This document shows positions 1-6,755 of a DNA stretch of 9,435 nucleotides, piece after piece. The notes below the pieces were generated by a model. The model made no database searches and was not told the DNA's origin. It saw nothing but the letters and a program-made list of their open reading frames with translations. The position numbers were made by a program, and so were the translations under genes. How positions within the stretch are numbered: position 1 is the first letter of the stretch; each line of letters opens with the position of its first letter. Source of the stretch: Candidatus Halarchaeoplasma halalkaliphilum (GTDB lineage: Archaea; Thermoplasmatota; Thermoplasmata; Halarchaeoplasmatales; Halarchaeoplasmataceae); the NCBI GenBank assembly GCA_007133925.1, contig SLLU01000055.1, positions 1 to 9,435 of the forward strand. Reading direction: 5' to 3'.

Positions 1-1244
1 GGTAGGTTGATGGGTTCGTTTTCCATACGATTAACCATGGTTTGGACATCGTCAGCGTGAAAGGTAGTGTACGCACTCTTTCCGGTAGCCATTGCCTGGA
101 AGACAACATACGCCTCGGCACCCCTGACCTCTCCCACCATGAGATACTGCGGACGCTGACGTAGGGCTGCCTGAAGGAGTTCGAACATGTCTATCTCCCC
201 AGCCTTCTTTCCAGTGTCGTCGGATTCTCCAAAACCGCTTCGGGTCAGGAGGGGCACCCAGTTCTCATGTGGAAGGTTCAATTCACGGGTATCTTCTATA
301 CTCACGATCTTCATCTGGGGCGGTATGAAGAGTAGAAGAGCGTTCAGAGTGGTGGTTTTACCGGAAGCAGTACCCCCGCATATCAACATGGACTTACCAG
401 TTTCTATGGCTATCCATGTGTATGCCATCATCTCCGGATTGAAGGTTTTGAAATGGATCAGGTTTATCGGAGTGTACGGCTCCTCTTCGAAACGCCTGAT
501 GGTGAAAGAAGAGCCCTTCTGTGTAACGTGGGTCCCAAGGGTCTCCTGAAGCCTTGAACCATCGGGCATGGTTGCATCAAGCATTGGGTCAGAAACCGAG
601 ATGTGCTTGCCACTCCGCTGGGCGATCCATACTACGAAGTTATCCAATTCCGCTGCATCCTCGAAGATCACGTTGGATTTCATGGATCCGTATTTACGGT
701 GAAACACGAAGATCGGGATACCCACACCATCGCATGAAATATCTTCGGGATTTTTATCGTTCATTATCACGTGTATGGGTCCGAATCCCAGGAAATCACG
801 CCTGATATAATACTGTATCCTTTTTTCGGAAACAGGTCTCACCTTGACATCTATTTCCATGAAGATCTCCTTTACTTTTTTCTCCAGATAACTCACTTTC
901 TCCTTCATACTGTCGAGTTCTACTAGTTCTAGTTCATCAAGCAAACGGTTTTTAACCGCCTCCAAAAGCGCTTCTTCATCCTCGTCAAGCTCGGGTTCTA
1001 TCACTTCGTAGATGTACTCGTTGATTTTGTTATCGTAGCGAATTCTTACGTATGAGTAGGGTGGTTCCACCTCGTTGACCTCGATCTCCTTTACTTTTTC
1101 CTCGACGATCTTGGGTATGGTGGTGATACGGTCTCCTCGGACATCGATATTACCGCTGCTAGTGGGCATGTATACCCTCTTCGGTTTATCCGAAACCGCT
1201 ATCGCCATCAGCTTGTCTTTTATACGTTCTCCAATAGCTGCCAT
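1..1244 (-). CDS. Type II/IV secretion (TadA/FlaI-like) ATPase, 3' end cut by window edge
   Basis: Hexameric cytoplasmic secretion ATPase that should power assembly or secretion through a type IV pilus/Tad-like machine at the inner face of the membrane. The first 414 codons are present and open to the window edge. Visible parts: an acidic helical segment (about residues 84-130), the N-terminal secretion-ATPase domain with DISCDG (168-173), Walker A GGTASGKT (290-297), an Asp box with EDTRELNLPHENW (317-329), Walker B around YLMVGEVRG (367-375), and the His-box region GKSAYTTFHADD (388-399). The usual GH of the His box is GK here (Lys389); the later His396 is kept. The ATG at 1244 lies 5 bases after the upstream stop and is preceded by a GGGGTGA ribosome site, so this start is well supported. 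It is the last visible gene of the operon and a paralogue of the 570-codon ATPase at its head. Family assignment is strong; whether it extends, retracts or secretes is unknown. Confidence 0.93.
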   Translation of the reverse strand, partial: MAAIGERIKDKLMAIAVSDKPKRVYMPTSSGNIDVRGDRITTIPKIVEEKVKEIEVNEVEPPYSYVRIRYDNKINEYIYEVIEPELDEDEEALLEAVKNRLLDELELVELDSMKEKVSYLEKKVKEIFMEIDVKVRPVSEKRIQYYIRRDFLGFGPIHVIMNDKNPEDISCDGVGIPIFVFHRKYGSMKSNVIFEDAAELDNFVVWIAQRSGKHISVSDPMLDATMPDGSRLQETLGTHVTQKGSSFTIRRFEEEPYTPINLIHFKTFNPEMMAYTWIAIETGKSMLICGGTASGKTTTLNALLLFIPPQMKIVSIEDTRELNLPHENWVPLLTRSGFGESDDTGKKAGEIDMFELLQAALRQRPQYLMVGEVRGAEAYVVFQAMATGKSAYTTFHADDVQTMVNRMENEPINL

Positions 1245-1249
1245 TTTAT

Positions 1250-2167
1250 TCACCCCATCATTTCCAGTCCACCGAACATTATTCTTAACGCAACGAACCC
1301 CATGAGAGTGAGCAAGAAACTGTGCTGCATCCCACTGGATATCTTACCCGATTGCAGAACACCGGCTACTATGCCGTCTCCTATCCCGTGGGCAAACACA
1401 GCCAAAACGAATATGAATTCTATCGTAGGTATGTTTTCTGTCCTTATCTGTGCAACATCCGCACCTTCCATTCTATCTGCCCCCAGGTCCATGGATTCAC
1501 CGACCTCTTCCATCTGTGCCAGGAATTGGGTGCTGAGGATTATGATGACCACGATGAATACGGCGAATGCGATGTAGATAACTGCAAGGTAGGACGTCAT
1601 TGCGATCTTCTGTTCGTCCTCGGATAGATGGATCTGCCTTGTATCCTGGGATACCATACCCAATACATCCGCAACGTTACCCCCTGCGTCATTTGCCTTG
1701 ATTATGATGGCAACCACTCTGTTCACCAAAGGTGTATCCACTCTTTCCGCGAAAAGGTTCAAAGCCTCGGAGGCCGGAACCCCCCAATCTATCTGGGCTG
1801 CCATCTTATTTATCTCAGGGGTCAATCGGCCATACCTTCCGGAAGATGAAACCACGATGGCGTCCGCCAGGGTCATCCCGAACCTGCCTGCTTCCGCCAC
1901 ATCCCTCAGGAAATCCGGCAGTCTCCTCTCTATGAGTTCTATTTCCTTCTGCTTTTTGTTGATGTAAAAACCCGACGGGCCCAAGAAACCGATGGCTGCG
2001 ATCATTACCCAATCTATGGGTTCCAGGGGCACTGGTGCTGCATCAAGTATATTCAAAACCATCAGGAACATTGCGACAGCTGCGATAACAGCGGATAAAA
2101 TCAAGACTTCTTTTGTCCTGCCGAGCTTCAGCATCTTTTGAAATTGACTTTCTTCTTGGTATGGCAT
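1250..2167 (-). CDS. Type II secretion system F family (TadC/FlaJ half-like) platform protein
   Basis: Polytopic inner-membrane platform protein, expected to couple the secretion ATPase to pilin insertion. It has 305 residues. Hydrophobic segments are seen at about 22-41, 53-70, 191-213, 248-270 and 282-300. Between the second and third lies a cytoplasmic helical region (about 75-190) with the T2SF/GspF pattern: a charged RRLPDFLRDVAEAGRFG stretch (81-97), then a KANDAGGNVADVLG stretch (157-170). Archaellum FlaJ carries two such halves on one chain of about 550 residues; here each half is its own protein. The ATG at 2167 begins 7 bases after the preceding T2SF gene stops, and the following ATPase begins 5 bases downstream, so translation is probably coupled. 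The T2SF family call is firm; TadC versus TadB is by position and resemblance only. Confidence 0.9.
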   Translation of the reverse strand: MPYQEESQFQKMLKLGRTKEVLILSAVIAAVAMFLMVLNILDAAPVPLEPIDWVMIAAIGFLGPSGFYINKKQKEIELIERRLPDFLRDVAEAGRFGMTLADAIVVSSSGRYGRLTPEINKMAAQIDWGVPASEALNLFAERVDTPLVNRVVAIIIKANDAGGNVADVLGMVSQDTRQIHLSEDEQKIAMTSYLAVIYIAFAVFIVVIIILSTQFLAQMEEVGESMDLGADRMEGADVAQIRTENIPTIEFIFVLAVFAHGIGDGIVAGVLQSGKISSGMQHSFLLTLMGFVALRIMFGGLEMMG

Positions 2168-2174
2168 GTTCTCA

Positions 2175-3197
2175 CTAATCCTGGTTTATCAACCATATTA
2201 TAAATATGAATCCTACCTGGGCCCCAGGGATCATGATACCAACGATACCATAGAGCAATGGTATGGGATCTCCTGCACCCATTTCCATAATGGCCATAAT
2301 GGCCATTATAACTACCAGAAAGAGGGGGAAAGCGACGACCACGGTGACAAAGGACTCTGCCATCATACCCAGGGTTTCCATCTTCTGCTGCACGACCAGC
2401 TTTCTACCTTCCTGGTACTCTTTCAATTTTGATGTGAAATAGGGTTTTAATTTACCACCGGAACTTGAGGTAGTGATCACACCCTGTAGGAAATCTCGGA
2501 AGGCTTCGGACGGAGTCCTGTCCGCCGCTCTCTGGAGTGCATTGAGTATATCTATACCCAAAAGTTCGGTATCACGGGTTATCCATTCCGCTTCCTCTCT
2601 GACCTCTCCGTAAAGGGGTTGTTTCGATAACTCTTTGAATATCAGATCAACGTTTACATCAGCCGAAGACATGGCCGCTATGAAACTCATGGCATCTGGT
2701 AATTTTTTATCGATCTTTTTACCCCGGGAACTGGCCGTCATGCCCGGACTGGTTTTCAGACCAAAATAGGTCACTACGGGGGCAAGGACCGCAACCAGGG
2801 CACCAGAGCCGTAAAGCATCCAACCCATTCCTAAGAACGCATCCAGTACTGGTCCTATGAATATGGCTGCGATAACACCTGCAACCAGAGCGATTATGGT
2901 ACTCATAAGAACGAAGGCCAAATACTCTTCTGACCTTATCTTCATATGAGCTCCGAGAAGATCTCTTTCCAACTGATCGTCCTGCATTTTTTTTCTTTTC
3001 ACCACAGGCCCCATCACTCGCCAACAGAATTGTTTGTAAGGGGAAAGGTTAAGATAAGAGGGAACTGCGGACTTTGGCAGTCTGACGATGTGGGGCCCAT
3101 AAGTCTCTATACGGTCGCTGGGCTTGGCACGTTTGGTGGCTATGAACTGTTCTCTCTTGAACTGCAATTTTTCAAAGGCATCGTCTATCTCAACCAT
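2175..3197 (-). CDS. Type II secretion system F family (TadB/FlaJ half-like) platform protein
   Basis: First of two adjacent membrane platform proteins of the pilus/Tad-like machine; 340 residues. A basic cytoplasmic N-terminus (1-90, with a KRKK patch at 67-70) is followed by hydrophobic segments at about 92-115 and 126-147. A cytoplasmic T2SF domain (about 160-270) contains LPDAMSFIAAMSSADVNVD and a GVITTSSSGGKLKPYF stretch near 239-254. Two C-terminal membrane segments follow (about 283-304 and 312-336). The T2SF pattern matches the downstream 305-residue protein, giving a split FlaJ-like pair that probably forms a heterodimer. The ATG directly follows the ATPase stop codon (TAG then ATG, no gap), and GAGGAGAG sits 6 bases upstream, which fixes the start. 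Family assignment is strong; the filament or substrate served is not visible. Confidence 0.92.
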   Translation of the reverse strand: MVEIDDAFEKLQFKREQFIATKRAKPSDRIETYGPHIVRLPKSAVPSYLNLSPYKQFCWRVMGPVVKRKKMQDDQLERDLLGAHMKIRSEEYLAFVLMSTIIALVAGVIAAIFIGPVLDAFLGMGWMLYGSGALVAVLAPVVTYFGLKTSPGMTASSRGKKIDKKLPDAMSFIAAMSSADVNVDLIFKELSKQPLYGEVREEAEWITRDTELLGIDILNALQRAADRTPSEAFRDFLQGVITTSSSGGKLKPYFTSKLKEYQEGRKLVVQQKMETLGMMAESFVTVVVAFPLFLVVIMAIMAIMEMGAGDPIPLLYGIVGIMIPGAQVGFIFIIWLINQD

Positions 3198-4892
3198 CTA
3201 AATCTCTCCTCTTATTCGCGCCAAGGTTTCCTCCGGTGCTTTGTAATAAGATGTAACCAGCTTGGAGATCTCCCTGTAATCTATGTCACCCTGTTCCAAG
3301 AGATATTCGATGATCTCAACACGATTGTTGAACTCGTGGTTGATCTCCTCTTGTGTCATGTTTTTCATTTCCATGATTATGTCAAGATTGTAACTGTGTC
3401 CTTTGTAAATGAAACTATCGGATTTTCTATCCCATTCGAACACGGTGTTGGTGACCAACTCATCGCTCTCCGGTTCGAAACCCACCAACTCGGTTATTTC
3501 CTGGATACGACGTACTTCTTCGTCGTTGACCCTGGCAAAGGTTTGGATTATGACGAATGAAAGGGCCGTCAGCAACACCCTGGGGCAGTTGATGGGTGGG
3601 TTCTCCAACCTGTGTACCATGGATTCCACGGAATCCGCGTGCATGGTGCTGTATGTGGTGTGTCCCGTGGCCATGGCCTGGAACATGGTGTTCGCTTCTT
3701 TACCCCTTACTTCACCCACTATTATGTAATCTGGTCTTTGTCTCAAAGCGTTCCTCACCAGGTCGTACATGGTGACCTCTCCTGCGGATTTACCCGTGGA
3801 GCTCTTTTTCTCTCCGCTTCCCGTACGCGTTGTGCTTGGGATCCAATTTTCATGGGGCAAGTTGATCTCCCGGGTATCCTCCAGGGATACTATCTTCTGT
3901 CCTGGCGGGATGAAAAGGGTGGCTGCATTCAGCGATGCGGTCTTACCGCATGCGGTACCACCTGCGATGATCATGGACATACCGTTTTCAACCATCAACC
4001 ACATGTATGCTATCATCTCTGCGGATGAAGTATTGTATTGTATGAGTTTCAGAGGTGTGAACGGATCCTTTTTGAACCGTCTTATGGTTATGGAAGACCC
4101 CCTGGTGGATATCTCTTTGGCATATGTGGCCTGAACACGATGTCCTTCTCTGGTAGTCCCGTCCAGGATGGGACTGGATACAGATACCTGCTTGCCACAG
4201 CGCTGGCCAAGGTGTATTATGAAGGAGTTAAGTACCTTCTCATCCTCGAATCGAACGTCGGTCTTTATGGATTCAAAATTTGAGTGGTATATGAAAAGAG
4301 GGATATCCACACCGTCGCACGATATATCTTCTACCTTATCGTCACCCATTATAACATCGATGGGACCGTATCTTACGTAATCCCTTATTATATAGTATAT
4401 CAAACGTTTCCGGGTTTTTTCCTCGATGTTGAACCCCCTACTCCTTATGTAGCTCTCGACGCATTCTTCCAGGTATTCTTCCTTGTCCTTGCGAGCCATG
4501 TGTTCCCAGTCATAGGATATGGTTCTATCCAGGGTATCGCGTATCAAGGCAAGCCATTCTTCTTCTTTCTTTGTCAGGGTGGGTTCGATCCCCTGGTATA
4601 TGAATTGTTTACTGTCATCGTCATATACAACACGGGCATAGCTGAAGGGGGGATATATCTCGTATATGTCCTTCACTTGCATTCGATCACTATCTAACTC
4701 GGGCATTTGTGTATATTCCGATATCCATCCGCCCTTTCCAGTCTTGGCCCGATCCCTTTCGTCAATGGTATCCTTGGAAATCATCACTCTACGTGGTTTT
4801 TTGGAGAATCCGAGCGGAGATGAGACTAGGTTGGAAAACTTGGCCAAGGCGTTATTCTTTTTTTTGGGGGAAACTTTGTCCGTTTGAACCAT
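3198..4892 (-). CDS. Type II/IV secretion (TadA/FlaI-like) ATPase, operon head
   Basis: Complete secretion ATPase of the FlaI/TadA/GspE group, expected to form a cytoplasmic hexamer under the T2SF platform proteins encoded next. Numbering is from an in-frame ATG at 4910 (570 residues). A Lys/Ser-rich N-terminus (1-60) precedes the N-terminal domain with DISCDG (195-200), Walker A GGTACGKT (317-324), an Asp box EDTREINLPHENW (344-356), Walker B DYIIVGEVRG (394-403) and a His box GHTTYSTMHADS (416-427). Walker A has Cys321 where Ser is usual, and Ala325 follows GKT where Thr is usual; the catalytic Gly/Lys/Thr are intact. I prefer the ATG at 4892 (564 residues) because GTGAT sits 4 bases upstream of it, while no ribosome site precedes 4910. 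Its paralogue also starts a short distance before an aligned KP(K/R)RV motif. It heads the four-gene operon. Confidence 0.93.
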   Translation of the reverse strand: MVQTDKVSPKKKNNALAKFSNLVSSPLGFSKKPRRVMISKDTIDERDRAKTGKGGWISEYTQMPELDSDRMQVKDIYEIYPPFSYARVVYDDDSKQFIYQGIEPTLTKKEEEWLALIRDTLDRTISYDWEHMARKDKEEYLEECVESYIRSRGFNIEEKTRKRLIYYIIRDYVRYGPIDVIMGDDKVEDISCDGVDIPLFIYHSNFESIKTDVRFEDEKVLNSFIIHLGQRCGKQVSVSSPILDGTTREGHRVQATYAKEISTRGSSITIRRFKKDPFTPLKLIQYNTSSAEMIAYMWLMVENGMSMIIAGGTACGKTASLNAATLFIPPGQKIVSLEDTREINLPHENWIPSTTRTGSGEKKSSTGKSAGEVTMYDLVRNALRQRPDYIIVGEVRGKEANTMFQAMATGHTTYSTMHADSVESMVHRLENPPINCPRVLLTALSFVIIQTFARVNDEEVRRIQEITELVGFEPESDELVTNTVFEWDRKSDSFIYKGHSYNLDIIMEMKNMTQEEINHEFNNRVEIIEYLLEQGDIDYREISKLVTSYYKAPEETLARIRGEI

Positions 4893-4901
4893 GTAAATCA
4901 C
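4893..4901 (-). promoter_or_regulatory. Ribosome site supporting the 4892 start
   Basis: On the minus strand GTGAT (4901-4897) lies 4 bases before the ATG at 4892, with GAGGT slightly further upstream (4908-4904). The spacing resembles the GGTGAT sites used by other genes in the window. Nothing comparable precedes the alternative in-frame ATG at 4910. Confidence 0.45.
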
Positions 4902-4994
4902 ATACCTCATAGATTCATACCGTCGATATACCCTCTTCGCGATGTTGCATGGGTAGGTCTATGCGATTTTTACTTACCAATGATGTGTTAAATG

Positions 4995-5003
4995 CTATTT
5001 ATA
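4995..5003 (-). promoter_or_regulatory. Candidate archaeal TATA box for the pilus ATPase operon
   Basis: TATAAATAG on the minus strand, just downstream of the stop codon of the cation-transport operon and about 100 bases before the ATPase start. At the usual archaeal spacing it would place transcription start near 4973, leaving a leader of 60-80 bases. It is the best TATA match in the 119-base gap. A second, weaker TATATC at 4930-4925 could start transcription near 4902 and give a very short leader to the 4892 start. I see no second gene or convincing hairpin in the gap. Confidence 0.5.
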
Positions 5004-5011
5004 GGTGTTGG

Positions 5012-5566
5012 TCACTTCGCCTTTATCCAAGAGTACAACTTCTTCTCACTATCGTCGGGCCCCCTGGCATAGAGTATATCTCCCGCACTGATGGTGGTCC
5101 CCTCGTCGGGACCGTATATCCAGTCATTACCCCTTCTTATGGCGATCACCCATATACCGGTTTCAGTGGCTAGCTTAACATCACCAAGGGTTTTTCCGTG
5201 GAGTATGGACTTGGGTTCTACCCTTTGCTTGATCATGACCACATCGGCTTCATCCAAGCTCTTTCTCACCACCGGATGAAGGTCGATATCCCTAAGGACC
5301 ACGTCTGCTATATCCAAGGCGGCGTCAGCTATCCTTTCTATGGAATCTGATATCTTGATGATTATCAATCCACGATCGTAAGATTGCTCCTCCCCGGACA
5401 GTGCCGATCTTATCAACATCTCGTGGAGTTTATCTACCCTATCCTCCAGTTCTATGACCTCCTTTGCCATGTCCCGATTTCGATATATAAGGGCGGAATA
5501 AGCAAGGTCTAGCATGAGCTCGGATGTGTTCTTCATCTCCAGTAGCAGTCTGTCTTCCTGGTTCAT
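5012..5566 (-). CDS. PhoU-like plus TrkA_C (RCK_C) domain regulator, shorter copy
   Basis: Soluble cytoplasmic protein of the archaeal PhoU/TrkA-C type (COG3273-like), probably a ligand-sensing regulator of the MgtE-type permeases encoded upstream. It has 184 residues. An all-helical PhoU-like half (about 5-95, with ELMLDLAYSAL and SIERIADAALDIAD) is followed by a TrkA_C/RCK_C beta domain (about 112-175, with IWVIAIRRGNDWIYGPDEGT and GDILYARG). No membrane segment is seen. The ATG at 5566 overlaps the preceding stop by ATGA, and an excellent GAGGTGATC lies just upstream, so the start is secure. It is the last gene of the operon and a paralogue of the 214-residue protein before it. Family assignment is good; the ligand (ion, nucleotide or c-di-AMP, as for some RCK_C domains) is unknown. 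Confidence 0.88.
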   Translation of the reverse strand: MNQEDRLLLEMKNTSELMLDLAYSALIYRNRDMAKEVIELEDRVDKLHEMLIRSALSGEEQSYDRGLIIIKISDSIERIADAALDIADVVLRDIDLHPVVRKSLDEADVVMIKQRVEPKSILHGKTLGDVKLATETGIWVIAIRRGNDWIYGPDEGTTISAGDILYARGPDDSEKKLYSWIKAK

Positions 5567-6207
5567 CTGATCACCTCTGACCAGGGCATTTCTCCATGGG
5601 CAACATCCCTCACCTCACGGCAACCGGATTCCACTCCCCGGACGATCATGAGATCGTTAGCGAAAAGCTTGGTATCCGCATCAGGACCGAATATCCATCT
5701 GTTCTTTCTCCGAACGGCTATCAGCCTCACGCCGGTGTGGGATTCGATCATCAACTGTCCTATAGCCTTTCCGATCATGTCTGAGCTAGGGTATATGGCT
5801 ATGGTGTGTATCTTCTCATCAGCCTCAGAAAGGATGTGTGGCAGTATTGCCCTCAAGTTCAAGTCCATATCCAGCAATTTCACCATATCCTCCGCTGCAT
5901 CGGATATCTTCTCAGTGGACGATGCGACCTGAAGGATACCGGTCATCTGCTCCGCAGCTTCCATGGTCCTCGAGGCAAGCATGCACTTCAGCCTTATCTG
6001 ATACATCATCTTGTCCATCTCTGACTCCAGATGCCTCACTTCCTCGGCTAGCTCCCGATTCTCGAATGCCGCAGCAGCATAGGCCAGATCCACGATCAGT
6101 TCGGTGGTGTCCTTCATCAACGTAAGCAACTCTCTGACCGAGGTCTGTTCGTATGGTATTTCTCCATGCTCTTCCTTTAGCTCTTTTTCCAGCTTCGCTC
6201 TTCTCAA
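5563..6207 (-). CDS. PhoU-like plus TrkA_C (RCK_C) domain regulator, longer copy (TTG start)
   Basis: Second soluble PhoU/TrkA-C regulator of the cation-transport operon; 214 residues. A charged N-terminal extension (1-22) leads into a PhoU-like helical half (about 24-115, with ELIVDLAYAAAAFENREL and STEKISDAAEDMVKLL). The TrkA_C/RCK_C domain (about 128-192) has VRLIAVRRKNRWIFGPDADT and NDLMIVRG. It aligns along its length with the 184-residue neighbour, so the two probably pair as a heterodimer under the paired MgtE halves. The start is TTG at 6207, which overlaps the stop of the MgtE gene as TTGA, with GGTGAT 3 bases upstream. The next in-frame Met (residue 31) would remove the start of the PhoU helix, so TTG is preferred. 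The C-terminus overlaps the next gene by ATGA. Family call is good; direct contact with MgtE is inferred from synteny. Confidence 0.87.
   Translation of the reverse strand: MRRAKLEKELKEEHGEIPYEQTSVRELLTLMKDTTELIVDLAYAAAAFENRELAEEVRHLESEMDKMMYQIRLKCMLASRTMEAAEQMTGILQVASSTEKISDAAEDMVKLLDMDLNLRAILPHILSEADEKIHTIAIYPSSDMIGKAIGQLMIESHTGVRLIAVRRKNRWIFGPDADTKLFANDLMIVRGVESGCREVRDVAHGEMPWSEVIR
5567..5577 (-). promoter_or_regulatory. Strong Shine-Dalgarno inside the upstream coding end
   Basis: GAGGTGATC (5577-5569) on the minus strand stands 2 bases before the ATG at 5566 and overlaps the last codons of the preceding gene. It shows that this archaeon uses a GGAGGTGATC-type anti-SD and that the last operon gene can initiate well on its own. 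Confidence 0.7.
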
Positions 6208-6755
6208 ATTATCACCAACCAGATCATGAACACCAATGAGACTATTCCTATGAAGTCGCAGGCGGTGGTCACGATGGGGATCACTACATTGTCCGGATCC
6301 ATATTCTTGTTGTATGAGTATAATGTGGTGAAGACGGTAATAAATGTGATGGATACTGTAGTAATCACACCGGCACCGAGTATTATGGCGAGTAACTGGA
6401 TGAAATCGAGCCCCAGGGGGAGTGCCAGGGAAGAGAGGGAAACACCAACTGCAAGTCCTATGAAAACCATACCTCCCATGAGAAGGGTTATCATGAGATT
6501 CTCAATGACCTCCCTGTCGTCATAGCTCGCATCCAGGTAACCTGCGTGGAGACCGGATGATAATCTGGCGCCAAGGACAGCTCCTAGGTTTCCGCCAACT
6601 CCGTTAAGGATGGGGACAAGGAATAACAGTATGGGATACAGTAAAAGATCCTCTTCGATGGCCCCCAGGACATGACCCCCGGCTATTCCGATGAATGCCA
6701 TGAGGGCCAATATGCCCGCGCTCTCTTTGAAGATGTTCTTCCAGTGATAATTCAA
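6204..6755 (-). CDS. MgtE-type divalent cation transporter half (second), TTG start
   Basis: Integral membrane protein of 183 residues corresponding to the membrane domain of MgtE Mg2+ channels (COG1824-like), without the cytosolic N and CBS domains of bacterial MgtE. About five hydrophobic segments are seen (roughly 13-30, 38-60, 88-110, 118-145, 158-182). The first conserved loop reads PILNGVGGNLGAVLGARLSSG (48-68), matching the MgtE PxxxxxGN-G pattern. The second reads MDPDNVVIPIVTTACDFIG (152-170). Asp167 falls where bacterial MgtE keeps its pore Asp. The TTG at 6755 overlaps the preceding stop as TTGA, and the 3' end overlaps the PhoU gene as TTGA. It likely dimerises with the 187-residue half encoded just upstream. 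Mg2+ is the family expectation; Co2+ or another divalent cation is possible. Confidence 0.88.
   Translation of the reverse strand: MNYHWKNIFKESAGILALMAFIGIAGGHVLGAIEEDLLLYPILLFLVPILNGVGGNLGAVLGARLSSGLHAGYLDASYDDREVIENLMITLLMGGMVFIGLAVGVSLSSLALPLGLDFIQLLAIILGAGVITTVSITFITVFTTLYSYNKNMDPDNVVIPIVTTACDFIGIVSLVFMIWLVII

Noticed and set aside
2284..2309. Short tandem repeat of ATAATGGCC
   Set aside because: It encodes the repeated IMAIMAIME membrane segment of the T2SF protein, so coding constraint explains it.
2946..3560. 204-codon open frame on the plus strand
   Set aside because: It is antisense to the well-supported ATPase and T2SF genes, spans their junction, and shows no family motif or ribosome site.
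1..4892. Identification of the operon as an archaellum locus
   Set aside because: There is no archaellin, FlaH or other archaellum gene in view, the platform is split in two, and there are two ATPases. A pilus/Tad-like system fits better.
4893..5011. Intrinsic terminator for the cation-transport operon in the gap
   Set aside because: No run of five or more T and no clear hairpin follows the stop at 5012 on the minus strand; the only AT-rich element reads better as a TATA box.
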